A stretch of DNA of 64,000 nucleotides, from the NCBI GenBank assembly GCA_008973525.1, contig WACJ01000517.1, positions 1,550,001 to 1,614,000 of the forward strand, written 5' to 3'. The first letter of the stretch is position 1. Every line of letters begins with the position of its first letter. The notes beneath the pieces were generated by a model. That model ran no database searches. It saw nothing but the letters and a program-made list of their open reading frames with translations, and was not told where the DNA came from. The stretch is from Stenopsyche tienmushanensis. Lineage: Eukaryota > Arthropoda > Insecta > Trichoptera > Stenopsychidae. Positions 1 through 13,045 of the stretch are shown here, piece after piece. The position numbers and the translations under genes are program-made.

Positions 1-556
1 TTATCGCAGATCGTCCGATTCCTTGATAACCTTTGACTAATCGGACAAATGCCAGATACAGATCTGCCAATCAAAATTTGACACACTTAATGCCAAATCT
101 TAAATTGATTGTTACACTTGCCAAAACAATGATACAACTTATCACAGAGTCGAGGGCGTTTGGATAAGCAGGTTCTTATCAAGTTTGGTGTAAAATAAGA
201 TATCGAGACATGTCTGTAAGTCATTGGATCCGTTCATAGCTCAATTTATGCATCGATAAAATTTTCCCTATCGTTCATGTATTATATTCGATCTTAAATA
301 ACCCAAAAGTTATAAAGTCAACAACCAAAAAAAAATATAATTTAGAAAATCCTTAATTTTACATATTATCCACCTAATTATACTGTGCCAATTTTGATGT
401 ACGCTGAAAGAATATAAACATTTGAGAAATTTGTCTTAGATCAGCGGTTCTTCAGCTTATGTATTCCGCGGACTGTCTGTTGATGTACGCGGTTTCCTAT
501 TACGATTTTACTATTACGCGACATTTAGGCAGAGAATGTCCTAGTTTTTCAATGAA
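1..556. other. AT-rich, no feature seen
   Basis: No ORF, RNA gene or clear repeat boundary recognised. Confidence 0.4.
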
Positions 557-901
557 CTCTTTGAGTAATGAACTAGTTTTAAATCATCATAAACATAGAT
601 GATATTTATATGTCCGCCACTTATCATACGTACAAATCCACTTATCTGTCAGGACTGTCGAAGCGTGTATGAAGTTTGTATGTAAATAAATAAACACTGT
701 CGATAGCACACAATATTCGGTCATTTCTTTGCGTAAACATAAACAATGCAATACGATAGATTTGGGTTAACCATCTATACAATCGTACAATGTACGAAAG
801 ATACTCTCTGTCTTTGTTTCTCTTCAAACTCAACGTGCAAGACACTCTCCGTCTCTGTCTGTCTTCGAGCTCAAAGTGTGAGAATGTATTACTTTAAAGG
901 G
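557..901. mobile_element. piggyBac-like MITE (family D), TTAA-flanked
   Basis: The ends read CTCTTTGAGTAATGAACT on the left and, reverse-complemented, CCCTTTAAAGTAATACATT on the right. The right end abuts TTAA (902-905); the left flank TGAA (553-556) is a one-base decay of TTAA. The CCCTTTGAG-type start with TTAA target suggests a piggyBac-like non-autonomous element. Part of its interior (about 612-660) recurs inverted at about 59325-59365. No transposase coding remains. Confidence 0.6.
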
Positions 902-905
902 TTAA

Positions 906-2479
906 AGATTAGTATTTTAACCACGATTTCTATATGCCGCAGACCCCAGTTTAAGAGCCGCTGCCTTACCCCTCTGAATACCGTATGCACAGATTTGTGC
1001 GTTTCATCACTTCCACTTTATACACAAAAAGCACGTTAAACTTTATTTTAAATCAGAAGTATTTAACATGTTAAATGTTGTATACATATACCACCAATAT
1101 TATATTTAACTCGTTCATCGCCGCGTTCACTAGATATGCGCGACGGGCGTTCCTCCGCGGATACCCCTTCGCGTCATTTTGGTGGACGTTTTCTTCCTCC
1201 GCTCAATGTTTAAAATAAAATATATTATTATATTGAGTAGAATGGTATTCATTAAAACAGTTTAACTGGCGATCAAGAATTTGTCTCATATTTTTGTAAC
1301 AAATAATACAATTCCTTCTATTTTTTTCGCTTTCTTCTTCTCATTATCGGGCTTAGTATTTTCCGAGCACAACCATTATATTAATAGAAGATCCCGGAAT
1401 TTTCTGGTTTGAGTGTAAAAAATACTGATATGTTTGCAGAAAACTTTTCAACAGAATCAAGGCTCTGGGATAAATGCAGTGAAATCTTAAAACAGTTTCT
1501 GAAAAGCGAATCCAGGGTCTCACTGTTACACATTTCTATGACGACTTCTACAATGTCTTCCAGACGACAACTGTCTGAATTTCTTTCGAGATCGACCTCG
1601 AAACTTGCATTCCTACCCTTGTCTGTTCGCATTTGCTTATCTTCACAATGTTTTTGTTATTTGACTAATGACAGAGTCAAGCTTATCAATGTAAGATAAA
1701 ACAACACCTGAAAGAAGATGCATCACTTGTCGTCCGTGTTTATCCCGTTCATTATAATAAGAAACAAGGCCCCGTGAGAAACTACACCAATTCACGTTGG
1801 GCGATGAGAGTGTTAGTGAAAATATTATTTAAACAACAATTATCGACTAGTTAACGGATCAAAATTTACACATTAAAAATGTTTTTATGTCAAGATGGCG
1901 TTTTAAAATTTATATACCCATATTTTTCGATTTAAATACCCCCTTTCTTATTACTCATTATTCTAATTTTTTGCACTCAATCGACTTTCACATACACATT
2001 CATCATTCCTCAAAGTCTTCTAAGGTTTTCCTGTTGTAAATACATAATGCACATACCATTATGAAATCTTAAGGTGACGTATACAAAACTATATTCCAAA
2101 TTTTATTTAATACAATATTTTAGAAAATTCAAGATTTTGTCCAAATTCTTAGCGGTATTTATTGGGTTAATTTAGCAAAAATACGAAATCTTTCATCGCA
2201 AAAGCAACTTATTTTTATTTATCAGATTCATGTTTTCACTATCATAATTTTGCACCGATTGGGTAATAGTTTCAGATTAGATCACAGATCATATCAGGAT
2301 CCGTCATTAGCGTTATTAAAATCTCAGCAATCAATTATTTTTCAACATACATTGTAGTTAATGCCGTATCAATTATCTTAATTTAACTCGATAATAAGAA
2401 AAGTTGAGACCATATCAAGTATTATAAATCGAATTAAAGAAGTAATACTGAAAAGCTTCAATTAAAACCTGGAGTTTAT
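906..2479. other. AT-rich intergenic; overlapping short ORFs near 1.4-1.7 kb
   Basis: No recognised gene. Overlapping short ORFs on both strands at 1381-1699 have no domain I can name. A short stretch at about 1780-1806 (CACCAATTCACGTTGGGCGA) recurs in near-identical form at about 59295-59315, so it is repeat-derived. Confidence 0.35.
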
Positions 2480-2985
2480 GTAAAATTACCCCAGGACTAG
2501 TAAACGTAATTCCGAAAAATTCTGGACTTAAATTTTTATCTAACAGAAATCTTATACCTCACCAGCACGATGAAGGCTACTAAATAAAGGCTTGAAAACA
2601 GTGGCGTAACTACTAATTGGCGAGCTTAGGCGATGCCTAAGGGCAGTAACTATCTAATCTATGTATACATATATAGTGTACATGTATGTTTTTCAATTTG
2701 TTACATTAAACTTTCCCTACCGGTGATGTATTTACTACACTTCGACTCTATTAATGGGAATATCGATATGAAATATAATAGATACGGGGTTAAGAACTTA
2801 TGTATTCCTCCGTAATATAAATACGAATCACATCAAAGTATTATAGTATATAAGTATTCATCTGTTAAGATGGAAATAAATAATTTGTCGGGAAATCAGG
2901 GAATTTTGCGAGTTTTAGTTCGTGTCCCAGCAGAAGGAATTTTATCAGTTATATTGATGGTACGACCGTCTATATACATCAGTAA
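2480..2985 (+). mobile_element. hAT family A fragment
   Basis: Matches the copy at 29.4-29.9 kb almost throughout. Shared landmarks are ACACGATGAAGGCTACTAAA-like sequence, GCGAGCTTAGGCGATGCCTA, TACCGGTGATGTATTTACTA and GGAATATCGATATGAAATAT. Both ends are degraded and no transposase frame survives. It stops about 330 bp before the F-box gene start codon. Confidence 0.65.
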
Positions 2986-3313
2986 TCAATGAATACGGTC
3001 AATGATTTTTTTTAAATCTGCAAATGCCTGATGCTATTAAAAGGAGGTCGTCAGCCCTTAGCGTAAGTTTTTGCTAATTTGATGCGGCCACGATAGTGTT
3101 AAAGAAGCGTGATGATACCCTTGGATGTAAAGTTAGTTTAACGATCTTGGCGCGTAGAGCATCTATTCTGGTGCTATAATCTTAATACCCAAAAATAACT
3201 TGAGATACTTTCCAGTATCCACATTTTCAATTACGCGATACGCGTAAAAATTTGCAGCAGTTGAGTGATTGCTATTTTCTTCAAGACTTGGTCAGAAATT
3301 TCCTCGAATCATC

Positions 3314-5642
3314 ATGGATCTAGGAACTGATGTGTGGAGTCAGATGGCACTTGAGGCATCCCAAGTGTATCTGACTGATGGTACCCTCAGAAGTCCATTT
3401 GCTAATACAGTAAGAATATTCTTCCACGCTACAAGAACACATCATAATATTGACCCACTATTTTAAAACTAATCCTTATAGACAAAAGTAAAATTAATCA
3501 AATAATTCAATATATTTCAGACAATTGAAAAGTTACCTGACAAAGTCCTCTTGAATATATTCAGCTATCTCTCACACAGAGAAATATGTCAGATGGCCAC
3601 AATTTGTAAGAAATGGAGACTCATTGCTTACGATACAAGACTTTGGAAATATGTCAGTCTGCGGCCAGAAATATCAGGACTCCACGTAGGTTAGTATCGT
3701 ATTGATCTATATAAATTTATATCAATATTAATTCATAAATATAAGATCATTTTATTTATATTTACAGGATCGTTGGAGTCTTTGCTCGCTTTGATTTCAA
3801 TTCGTTTTGGGCCTTCGTTGCGTTATATCGAATTACCCATTGAACTCATCACTCACACCGTATTACACGAACTGGCCAATAAATGTCCCAATCTTACTCA
3901 CATGCTTTTGGATTTTAGTACCGGTAAGTAATAAACGATTCAATAAATCAAATATTTAAATATACATGTTAATAAAATATCTCATTTTAGCTATGCAATT
4001 GCACGACTTCTCTGAAATGCAGGCGTTCCCTACAAAGCTTAAATATATGTGCATATGTCTCTCTGAAGTAATTTTCATGGAAGGCTTCATGAGGAAAATC
4101 TATAATTTCATTAACGGCTTGGAAATCCTTCATTTAATCGGTATTCAAATGATCAATATACGTTTATATATTAATATTTCAGCGATAAATATATATTGCT
4201 TAAAATGTATTAGGGACGTATGAAAAGATTGAAGAAGAAGAGGAGGAAATATACGAGGTCATCAACGTTCATAAACTAAAATCGGCTACTCCAAATTTGA
4301 GAGTGATTAATTTATACGGCATCAATTTTGTTGACGACTCTCATATAGATGCGTTCAGTTCAAATTGTATACAGGTATTTAAAAATATAATTATATTTTG
4401 CGATGAATTTCAATCATAAATAATCGGTATTTATTCAAATTTAGTTGGAATGTCTCGCCGTTAATTATTGCAATAAAGTGACGGGCTCGACGATGAAAAC
4501 GTTATTCCAAAGATCAAGGCGGTTGAGATGTCTTCTTATGAACGGAACTAGTACGTTAATTAAAATATTAATAAACACATAGAGAGCCAAATAAATAATC
4601 GTTTTTCATTATATAGGCCTTCAGTCGGAGTATGTGATGCAAGTCGAGTGGGAAAAATCTTCCATTCAAGAATTAGATATAACCGCAACCGATCTTTCAA
4701 CGGAGTGTCTGATCGATATGCTCACGAGAATACCCAATTTAAGATTCTTAAGCGCCGGTCAATTGAACGGCTTCAATGATTCTGTAATGAAAGCTTTTCT
4801 GGAATCCGGCAATGCAAGGTTAGCTTTTATTATTTGTATTAAACCCTAAAATTTAAATGTGTTTAGTCAAATGTTAATAATATTATTTTTTGATATAGAA
4901 ATCTCATTGCTTTGGATTTGGATAGCTCCGATAATTTGACCGATGATGCTCTACATAAGTTCCTCTCGCGTTACGGTCCGCAATTATGGGGTCTATCGCT
5001 CAGCGGAATGCCTCATATTACTGATCAATTATGGCAGAGCGTGTTGCAAATACTCACCAATGCTAAGTTAGTATTGATGCAAACATAAAAATACCTATAT
5101 ATTTATAAATACATATTATCCACATATTTTACGATATAAATCTATTTTAGAATACTTATAATGGGAACTCAAGAGAGACTTGGAGTCAATATACACGTTG
5201 ATCAGGTACGGTAATGATGTATTAATTTCAATATTATCAATATAAAAAACATGATCTAATATGAATCATGATTTATTTTCAGTTGATGGACGGAATTGCT
5301 AATAATTGTCCCAATCTGGAAAGGCTTGAACTACGTTGGGATCCAGACAATTTGAGATTCTCCGATAAAAGCCAGAAAGCTATTGACATCCTCCGTGTGA
5401 AATGCTTAAAAATGAGATGTCTAACACTCAGGTATTAAAATGAACGTTATTAATAATTGTTTTATTTAAATATGCTCTATTTAACGACGTCAAATTTATC
5501 TTTCAGTGATGGACGATATTTTGAAATTGTAAAAGCGAACTTTGAAAGAGCCGACAGAATGACCGTCGTGCGAACAACGACCAACTGCAGAGTCTCAAAT
5601 TACCATTTACTTTCGAATTACAAAGATTTGGTTTTCAACTAA
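3314..5642 (+). CDS. F-box/leucine-rich-repeat protein, 11 coding exons
   Basis: Exons: 3314-3409, 3521-3689, 3768-3923, 3991-4140, 4214-4374, 4445-4550, 4617-4818, 4899-5066, 5151-5205, 5283-5431, 5507-5642. All introns are short (about 67-112 bp), GT-AG, and the phases match throughout, giving 1548 nt or 515 residues. The F-box lies at about residues 34-80 (IEKLPDKVLLNIFSYLSHRE, then a Trp-containing helix ending in TRLWKYVSLRP). The rest is rich in LRR-like segments (PNLTHMLLDF, PNLRVINLYG, PNLRFLSAG, PNLERLEL) with an acidic run near residue 195. The family normally binds Skp1 through the F-box and presents substrates to a Cullin-1 ubiquitin ligase; the substrate here is unknown. I chose ATG 3314 (A at -3, G at +4) over an upstream in-frame TTG. 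A non-coding 5' exon may exist. I cannot assign an orthologue name with certainty. Confidence 0.93.
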
Positions 5643-6649
5643 TTTAAATCCATCATTTTGTGAACAGCTTTGATCATTTGATCATGAGAAATAATAGTAC
5701 TCTCATGATAAAGTCTTCATATTTAAATGCGCTATTATAGTTACATCAATTCGAATTGATTTCAAATCAATAATATCAATTTAAATCTAATTCAAGTTTA
5801 AGAGTATTAGAGCTGACAGTAATCTTCAATAAAATATGATAATACTTTATATATAGATATTGCTTTAGATAAGTGGTAAAATATCTAACATTTAACTATT
5901 TTAATTGATATTCATTACTAATTTTTATACAGTTTTATACTGCATGTATTTAATGCTATATTTATAATAATATATTCAATAAAAACATATAAATATTTAT
6001 CAAAAATTATCATCAAATTTCTTTATTTTACACACAATCAAGATAAATATGATGCAATAATTTTAGATCATCTTATTCAGCTAAGCTTTCATGCACCTAG
6101 TAATTTAAAATGAAAATATTTTTCTACAGTGAATGCAAATCGTTATGTAATAACCGAAGAAAAAAATTATACAAAGGTCAGTTTAAATAACATCAAAAGA
6201 TCTGTCCATATATGATTGATTGTTGCTTCTACGGTTAAAAAAATCAATCATTTTCAAATACTAAAAACTTATCTTATCACAAAAGATATAAAACAATACA
6301 GAAGTACATGCTTCTACTTAAGTTGTCATGTGAGATTTCAAAGATAAAATTGAGTTAAAGCATGAAAATAATCAATCAAATCAATATATCAGCAGTATCT
6401 GAAATTTTGATAAGTACATTGACTGTGCTGAAGTATATTTTCTTAATTCGTAATGTGTGTTATATGTGTGAATTATAAATGTTATAATGTATGAAATAGG
6501 CGTGACTTTTGATAAACTGTTTTATGCTGAAAAATATGAAAAAGCACGAGGAGGATTAACTTTGTTAAAAATACATATTTGACAAAAAGCAAATAAGAAT
6601 GAGTTTTTATTTAATCTGTAAATAAGTACTAGTCAGGTTGCGACTTTTC
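5643..6649. other. 3' flank of the F-box gene; AT-rich, no gene seen
   Basis: Two AATAAA poly(A) signals on the + strand, at 5828-5833 and 5978-5983, could end the F-box transcript. The remainder is AT-rich without a supported gene. Confidence 0.5.
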
Positions 6650-7320
6650 AACACGCTGCTGAAATGAGCCATAGCAATATCGACAGGCTCCTTTTCACTC
6701 GAAAACCCCTTGAAGTCTCATTCTAAAACTTTTTCAGGCCACAGTTTTCTCTATGCAGAGTTCAGTATTCTTCTTAAAAGATCCTGCCATGCTGCACCTA
6801 TGAGTTTCAGGCATCCTACGATATCGAAGTGGTTTTTCCAAAACTCTCGTAGGGTAAGCTACGTGTCCTCGGTGACGTCAAAACAGTTTGAAAAACCCCT
6901 TCGTATACAATTTCTTGAAGTTAGAGATAACTTGTTGATCCATGGGCTGCAGGATAGGAGTTGTGTTGGGTGGAAGGAAGACAATTTTTATAAAACTAAA
7001 CTCCTCCAAAATTAATATTTTTAGAAGAGTACCCTGAACTCTCTCAGTGTGGGAAAGATCATTATCCATAATTAGCATGGCTTTAAGAAGAAGATTATTA
7101 TCCAGCAGGTATATTTTTATCTCAGGACCAGCAGCAGAGTCAATCCATTCGGTAAATAGCTCTTCGTCAGTTCATGCCCTATTATTTGTAGGCATAAGCG
7201 GGCATAACAGGCAGCCTGACCTTTTGCACTTTGCAACTCTTGAATACCGTACTCATTTGCCAACTTACAAAAAGATTGATTACGATTTAAGCAGTCTAGA
7301 ATCAAACTTTTGTATTGGGA
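6650..7320 (-). mobile_element. Tigger/pogo-type transposase relic
   Basis: Minus-strand frames give, in order, a CENPB-like helix-turn-helix piece (LNRNQSFCKLANEYGIQ, near 7290-7240), a DDE-domain piece (MLIMDNDLSH...VFLPPNTTPILQPMDQQVI, about 7078-6900), then FWKNHFDI and LKLIGAAWQDL further downstream. The PPNTTPxLQPMDQ motif is characteristic of the DDE_1 superfamily in Tigger/pogo elements. Several stops and frame changes make it non-functional. Confidence 0.8.
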
Positions 7321-7330
7321 TGTCGGACTA

Positions 7331-10300
7331 CAGGGGGCACCGGATTAAACCTGGGACGGATTACCGCATGTCTGCTGTATCACTGTCTTCTTAAGACTAA
7401 TTCAACGAAGATTTCTCAAACATATAAGTATAAAAATGCAGGATAGTTAATGAAAACCACTATTTATGATAAGTATTTACAATTTTATTATAAAATAATT
7501 AACATAAAAATATACTTCAAACTAATATAATAACTCTCATAAGTTGGCTTGTCTAAAATAATTAAACTATTAATTAAAAGGTTCCGATCACATGCTTTAA
7601 ACTAATACAATAGATCAATGGTGTTTAATTAAGCTAGATAATATAAAACCATAATTTTGATTTACGACACACCAATCCATTGCATAATAAAATCTGGACA
7701 GCTTTAATTAACAATCACATTTTAACATAATTATCATAGCTCGAGTCCAATAAGATTGTCATGAAGAAGTGAGTTTATATTTCAATATCGTCAACATACA
7801 TACACAGAATAAAACTCTAGTATTTTAATCTGTAAAATACATTAAACAACAAAGATTTTCTAGTAAAACATGAATAATGTCAATTCCCGCTTGATCACAT
7901 TGTGATTAAACATTATTCCAGAAGTAAATCAATTTTATAACAATATAGTCATATTTAATTTAATTTAGCTAGCCGGTTATATTCCCGTTTTAGGGGGTTG
8001 ATGCGCAAACGAAGTTTGGGAGCGACGTTTAAAATTAGATGCGAGCCCCCAAAAGGCGATTAATATACGTTAACACTAATCACCGTGTCATTTAGTTAAA
8101 ATCTTTCATAGAATTAAAGCTATAAAAATTAATAACAACACATTTTCGTCGAGGCGGATCCCTCTGATCATTTGAAGCATGAGATGAACACCACCTACGT
8201 CTGAATCCGACATCATGGTCTATAATAAGAACTAGCAGATATTAACAGTATTGATAAAACAATCTAGGACGGGAAGTGACAACATTAATCGTAACTTACG
8301 TGCTTATCCATGAAAAGAATTCACCATATATTAAGCCGAGATGTCAGTTAATCTACGCATTCATTGGGTTTGCATTAAAATGGCAGGATAAAACAAAATA
8401 ACACATGGAAAACTTACAAGTTATCCAAATTTTTCCAAATTTGGTAATTAATTGTAAAATGGTCATAAATGTGTATAATAGATAATTCAAAAAATATATA
8501 TGATAGATTTACAGTATTAACAAAACTTACTGATATTTGACAAATAATCTTTAGTGCATATATTTAACATGCAAATTAAAGCAAGCTATCATACTAATTG
8601 ACATTGAATGAATTTTCCATAATATAAAAAGGTTTCATTGAAAGGTCGTCGAATTGATTGCAATCTACTAAAAAATATACAAGTTAATTTTCAATCAACA
8701 AATTTATTTACGGACAATCGAAATAATTTTTCACAGCAGATAATTATCCAAGCGTAAATAATTAATGGCACTCACAAAACTAATTTACAGAGTAAAAATA
8801 TTATTTATGAAAACTATCGAATATAATTTCAAAGGTAATACTTTATATTATTATATGTCTTCGGTTTTTTGTATATATTTTTGTCAACTGTTCAGTTGTA
8901 TAAATTTTGAATTTAAAACTGTACTCGTATATCATCTTATTTCCCGACGATTGGGATAATTGCACAATTAGAAGTCACAAAATGCGAGAACTAAGATGGA
9001 AGCTATTCAATTACACAACAAAATTACAAACAAGAATAAGACACTTTGTTTTATATGATAGCCATCGTTTCTTAATTAATATTCAGAACATCAGTGCTTT
9101 TGAAATGACAATTAATTATTTACATATTCAAGATAATTAGTATGGCGAATATCTATTATGAAGAATGCTTACAAAACTAAGCATTTTTACCATTACGGCG
9201 CATTCTCCATTCACCCTCACCTTTTTTACCGTCACCCCATAAATAGTATATTATGAAATCATCATTTGAAACCTTAATCAAAGAAATGTTTGACAAGAAG
9301 AAACTTTCGACATTTCAACTTAAAACAGCTGCTCAATACTACCATTATTAACGCAAGAAATAAAATATATATCTCAACAACGATTCAAATTGGCACTTTT
9401 TACCCCCTTCAATATTTCAATCGATCGAAAAATCTATGTTTATACTCGATACCAAAACTTTTCCTGTTTGAACGGATTAATAGTATACTGTATAAGAGCA
9501 ATTGGATGTAAAAATTGTCTCAAATACATAGGGAAGATTGCAAATAAACATGTGATAATATAAATACTATTTATATCGTATTTAAACAAGATGAACACAT
9601 GTGGCTAAATCTAATAAATCATATATTTCAAATTGTCTTTTAAATTTGGGGAGTTGTGTTGTAAGCAACTTTATGAATTATGAAATGACTATTTGCGTAA
9701 AAGATACTTGTTAAATTCAATAATATTAAAGAGAATATTGAGGAGCTGCTTTATATTAAAATTAATTTATAAACTAAGCTGAGCAAAATTATATTATAGC
9801 GTCGATTTTTATCAATAGCCCTTTTGATCTCCGAGTTACTGGAATTGAAGCAACATTTAAAAAAATTAAGGGCTAATGATTTAGAGTGTGGTAAACGCAT
9901 TCGGACAAAAATATTTGTGAATTAAAATTAATAGTGTATCACAATCATGCATTTTACGCTGCTTTATAAATGATCAATTTTGAAGCACTGTGACGTGTAA
10001 AAGTTATATATAAAAACCGTATTTATAAAAAAATATAACACTAGGGATTTTTTAAAAAGCAAAACTTACATAAATACCATAAATAGTGAAATTTGGTTAC
10101 ATCGAAGGAGTAAAATAATTAAAATTGTTACACGATAAAAGCCTATTTACAGTAAAAATGTATTTATTGCATTTGGTTTTGGGACTAACATAGAAATTAC
10201 AGATTAAATACTGTATCAAAATAAAAAAAACACCAAATCATTTTTTTCTATATAAGCAAGTTTCACTATATAAATCACCAATGGGAAAGTTTAAGAACCA

Positions 10301-12109
10301 TATAATATATGAATAGTCAAGTAATTTAAAAGATAAATGAATGTACATTTCATCATTAGTCAATGCTTAGTTGTCTTTAAGTTTGCAAGGAAAAAAATAT
10401 ACAACTTGCAAATTGATAAAACGAAATTTAGCCAGGATAAATCACAAAAAAAAAAAACCCAACAAAACTCACTCCAATCAACAAATATTAAAACTGAACA
10501 GTAGAACCCTTATTTGATGATTCTCTGAGAGATTGAGATCCGTTTCTATTTAAATGAAAATTTTATCACATGATCATTTTACAACCTTACAGACTACACA
10601 TTGTTATTTAAACGAATAAATAACCGCGTTCAATAAATTAAATTAAACATAAAACGATATTTAACTAAGTTATGATGCGCTAGGAAAAAAATAGTCAAAT
10701 GTACAAATGGAATGCATTCTTTTACGTTTCGTTAGGTGCGATTGAAAATGTGTATTTAAGTGCGCATTTTTTCCGTTTGTATGATTTCTTTGGTCGAAAC
10801 GAGCAAAAGCAATAATGCATGATAGCAAGCAAATGTCAAACATTAAAATTATTAACGATAATTTGTATTACTAAATAATGATTGAAATATTATGTAAATG
10901 GCAAGAAGTACGGATAAAACATATGAAAACAATTTTCTATTCAAATCGATTCGAATATGGCATTTAAAATGTTTATGATATCTTTCAAGTGTTTGCCAAA
11001 TTGAAATGAAGTCAAAATTATTTGTAAAATGTTTTACATTTTTCCTATATGTTTTATCATAAAAAGGAAATGATTACGCAAGCAGTTATTACTGTAAATT
11101 TCATTTGAAATTGTTGGTAAAAGTAATGAATGATGAATTGAATTGTTGTGGATTGTGACTTTCATACACAAATTGTATCAAACTGGAGTTTGAATCAAAA
11201 GGCTAAATTAAAACAAGTCAATGTGCCGATAAATATTTTAGTGATCATCGTCCCTTAGTTTTTACATTTTATTCCTAAAATATCATTTTTTTATTTAAAG
11301 CAATTGAGCTAGTTAATCAACGAGGAATAAATAATTAAATATCATGTAAATCAAAACAATAAGATTAGTTAAAAGTCACAAATGCAAATCAATAAATTAG
11401 GATTCTACTGTAAAAGTATATTAAATTTAGCTAATTATCTGGATTTAATTACATTATCTTACTATTATCAATCAATCTAATACCCCTATTCTATACATTA
11501 CTAGCAATGATGACCCTGGATACATATTTACAAAGATAGTAGGTAATAAATAAACAAAGAGGATTTGAATTATATACAGAAATATTATATTCCTAAATTA
11601 ATCAAAATATACATATAAAAACATTGCTGATTTACATTATTTTCTCTCCATAAAAATGGAAATTGAAAGGAATCCAAAAGATTGCAAATTTCCACAACAT
11701 ACTTTGGTTTTTTTTTGGATTACTATGTTACAATGGAATGAAAATATAAAAGTCCATAATACACTTATAAATTTTAGTTCTGTTTACAAATATACCCAAT
11801 TACTTTAAGGTTAAAATACCCTATAGATGATTTTTCGGCAGCATTCACAATCTCATACCTGTTCAAATATATATGAATACTGAAGGTAGACAAAAGATGT
11901 AACGAGGGTGTGGAGATCTTTCCTGAAGTGATACTGCAACGCGATCCAAAATATCAATAAAGCTATCACTGCCGCATAATAATCTGAAAAACCAAAACAC
12001 ATGACCGTAAATCAAAATTAAATATAATAAAATAAAATCCCTAGTACTATTCAATACGACAATATTGTGGCTAATACTGGTACTGACATATTTAATGCCT
12101 TCTCAGAGC
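7331..12109. other. Long AT-rich intergenic stretch, no gene seen
   Basis: About 4.8 kb of AT-rich DNA with only short ORFs lacking any recognisable domain. No clear transposon ends were noticed. It lies between the F-box gene and Trc8. Confidence 0.45.
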
Positions 12110-12260
12110 TTCTCTAAGCCCAACCATCTTGGACAGTTCATTTGCATCAAATAATACAGCCCAATATCGGAGGGCCAAAGCCGTGCAGATGTACCATAAA
12201 CGAGGTATTACACTTGATCCTTCTGTACGGAGCCCCGATATGGCATGAGTCGCAAACATA
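12110..12260 (+). mobile_element. Non-LTR retrotransposon scrap
   Basis: One frame contains LILLYGAPIWHES, like the conserved LYGAPIW motif after the reverse transcriptase palm in R1-type LINEs. It is very short and frameshifted, and directly precedes a different LINE fragment. Confidence 0.4.
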
Positions 12261-12284
12261 ATTTTACACAAATAATATAAACCT

Positions 12285-12945
12285 TAAAAAATTACACACT
12301 GACGAAAAATATTGACATAACTGATCTTGGTGTAATTCATGACTCTAAGCTTACCTTTGATGTCCACATTAATGACATAGTTACAAAAGCTACGAGGTCA
12401 TTGGGATTCATGTGTAACTCGAGCTTTTTTGAACGACCAAAGACTTTAAAATTTCTCTACTGTGCTTATGTAAGCAAGCTCGAATATGCGTCTCAAATCT
12501 GGAATCCCAAATACCAAAAATATGTGGATCGTATTGAAAGAGTTAAAATGAAGTTTACAAAATTCCTATGCTTCATAATGGGAAAAGCATACAATTCGCC
12601 CGAATATGAGCGCATATCTGTTCAGAACAACACTTAGTAACTCTGTATAAGGTCCGTATTATAGCAGACATAATTTACCTACTCAAAATTTATAAGCGGC
12701 ATAATTTATTGTCCTGAGCTACTGAGTAGTATTAACTTCAATGTAACTAGGAGATCTAAGAGATTGTATCAAATAATCGTGGTTCTGTTGGCCTCTACCA
12801 AATACAGACAGAATAACTTCTTGAGTAGAGCCATAATAAACGTTAATGATGTGTTAAAATTCTAGAGTTGGATATTTTCGATTGTAATCTAATAAATGTT
12901 AGTTAATCAATCTTTTAATTGTTAAATTGTGCAATAAATAAATAA
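12285..12945 (+). mobile_element. Jockey-like non-LTR retrotransposon 3' fragment
   Basis: The frame from about 12291 reads ITDLGVIHDSKLTFDVHIND then TRSLGFMCNSSFF, LKFLYCAYVSKLEYASQIWN and VDRIERVKMKFTKFLC. This is the reverse-transcriptase thumb and C-terminal region typical of Jockey-clade elements. It is open to a stop at 12637, and degraded C-terminal coding continues to about 12880. It ends in an AATAAATAAATAATG tail. The 5' part is missing, as is usual for LINEs. Confidence 0.82.
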
Positions 12946-13045
12946 TGGGAATTTTTAAACGTGAAATAAAAAATTGAAAAGATAATAAATTTAAAATAAT
13001 ATTATTTACGTTGCCTATTTCAATTTATCATTATTTAAAAAAATA

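Noticed and set aside
1381..1699. Overlapping plus and minus ORFs of 83-96 codons as a possible gene
   Set aside because: No recognisable domain, and either strand would be equally plausible; kept only as a note in the intergenic entry.
3269..3313. In-frame upstream TTG start for the F-box gene
   Set aside because: ATG at 3314 has a good start context, and eukaryotic genes rarely start at TTG.
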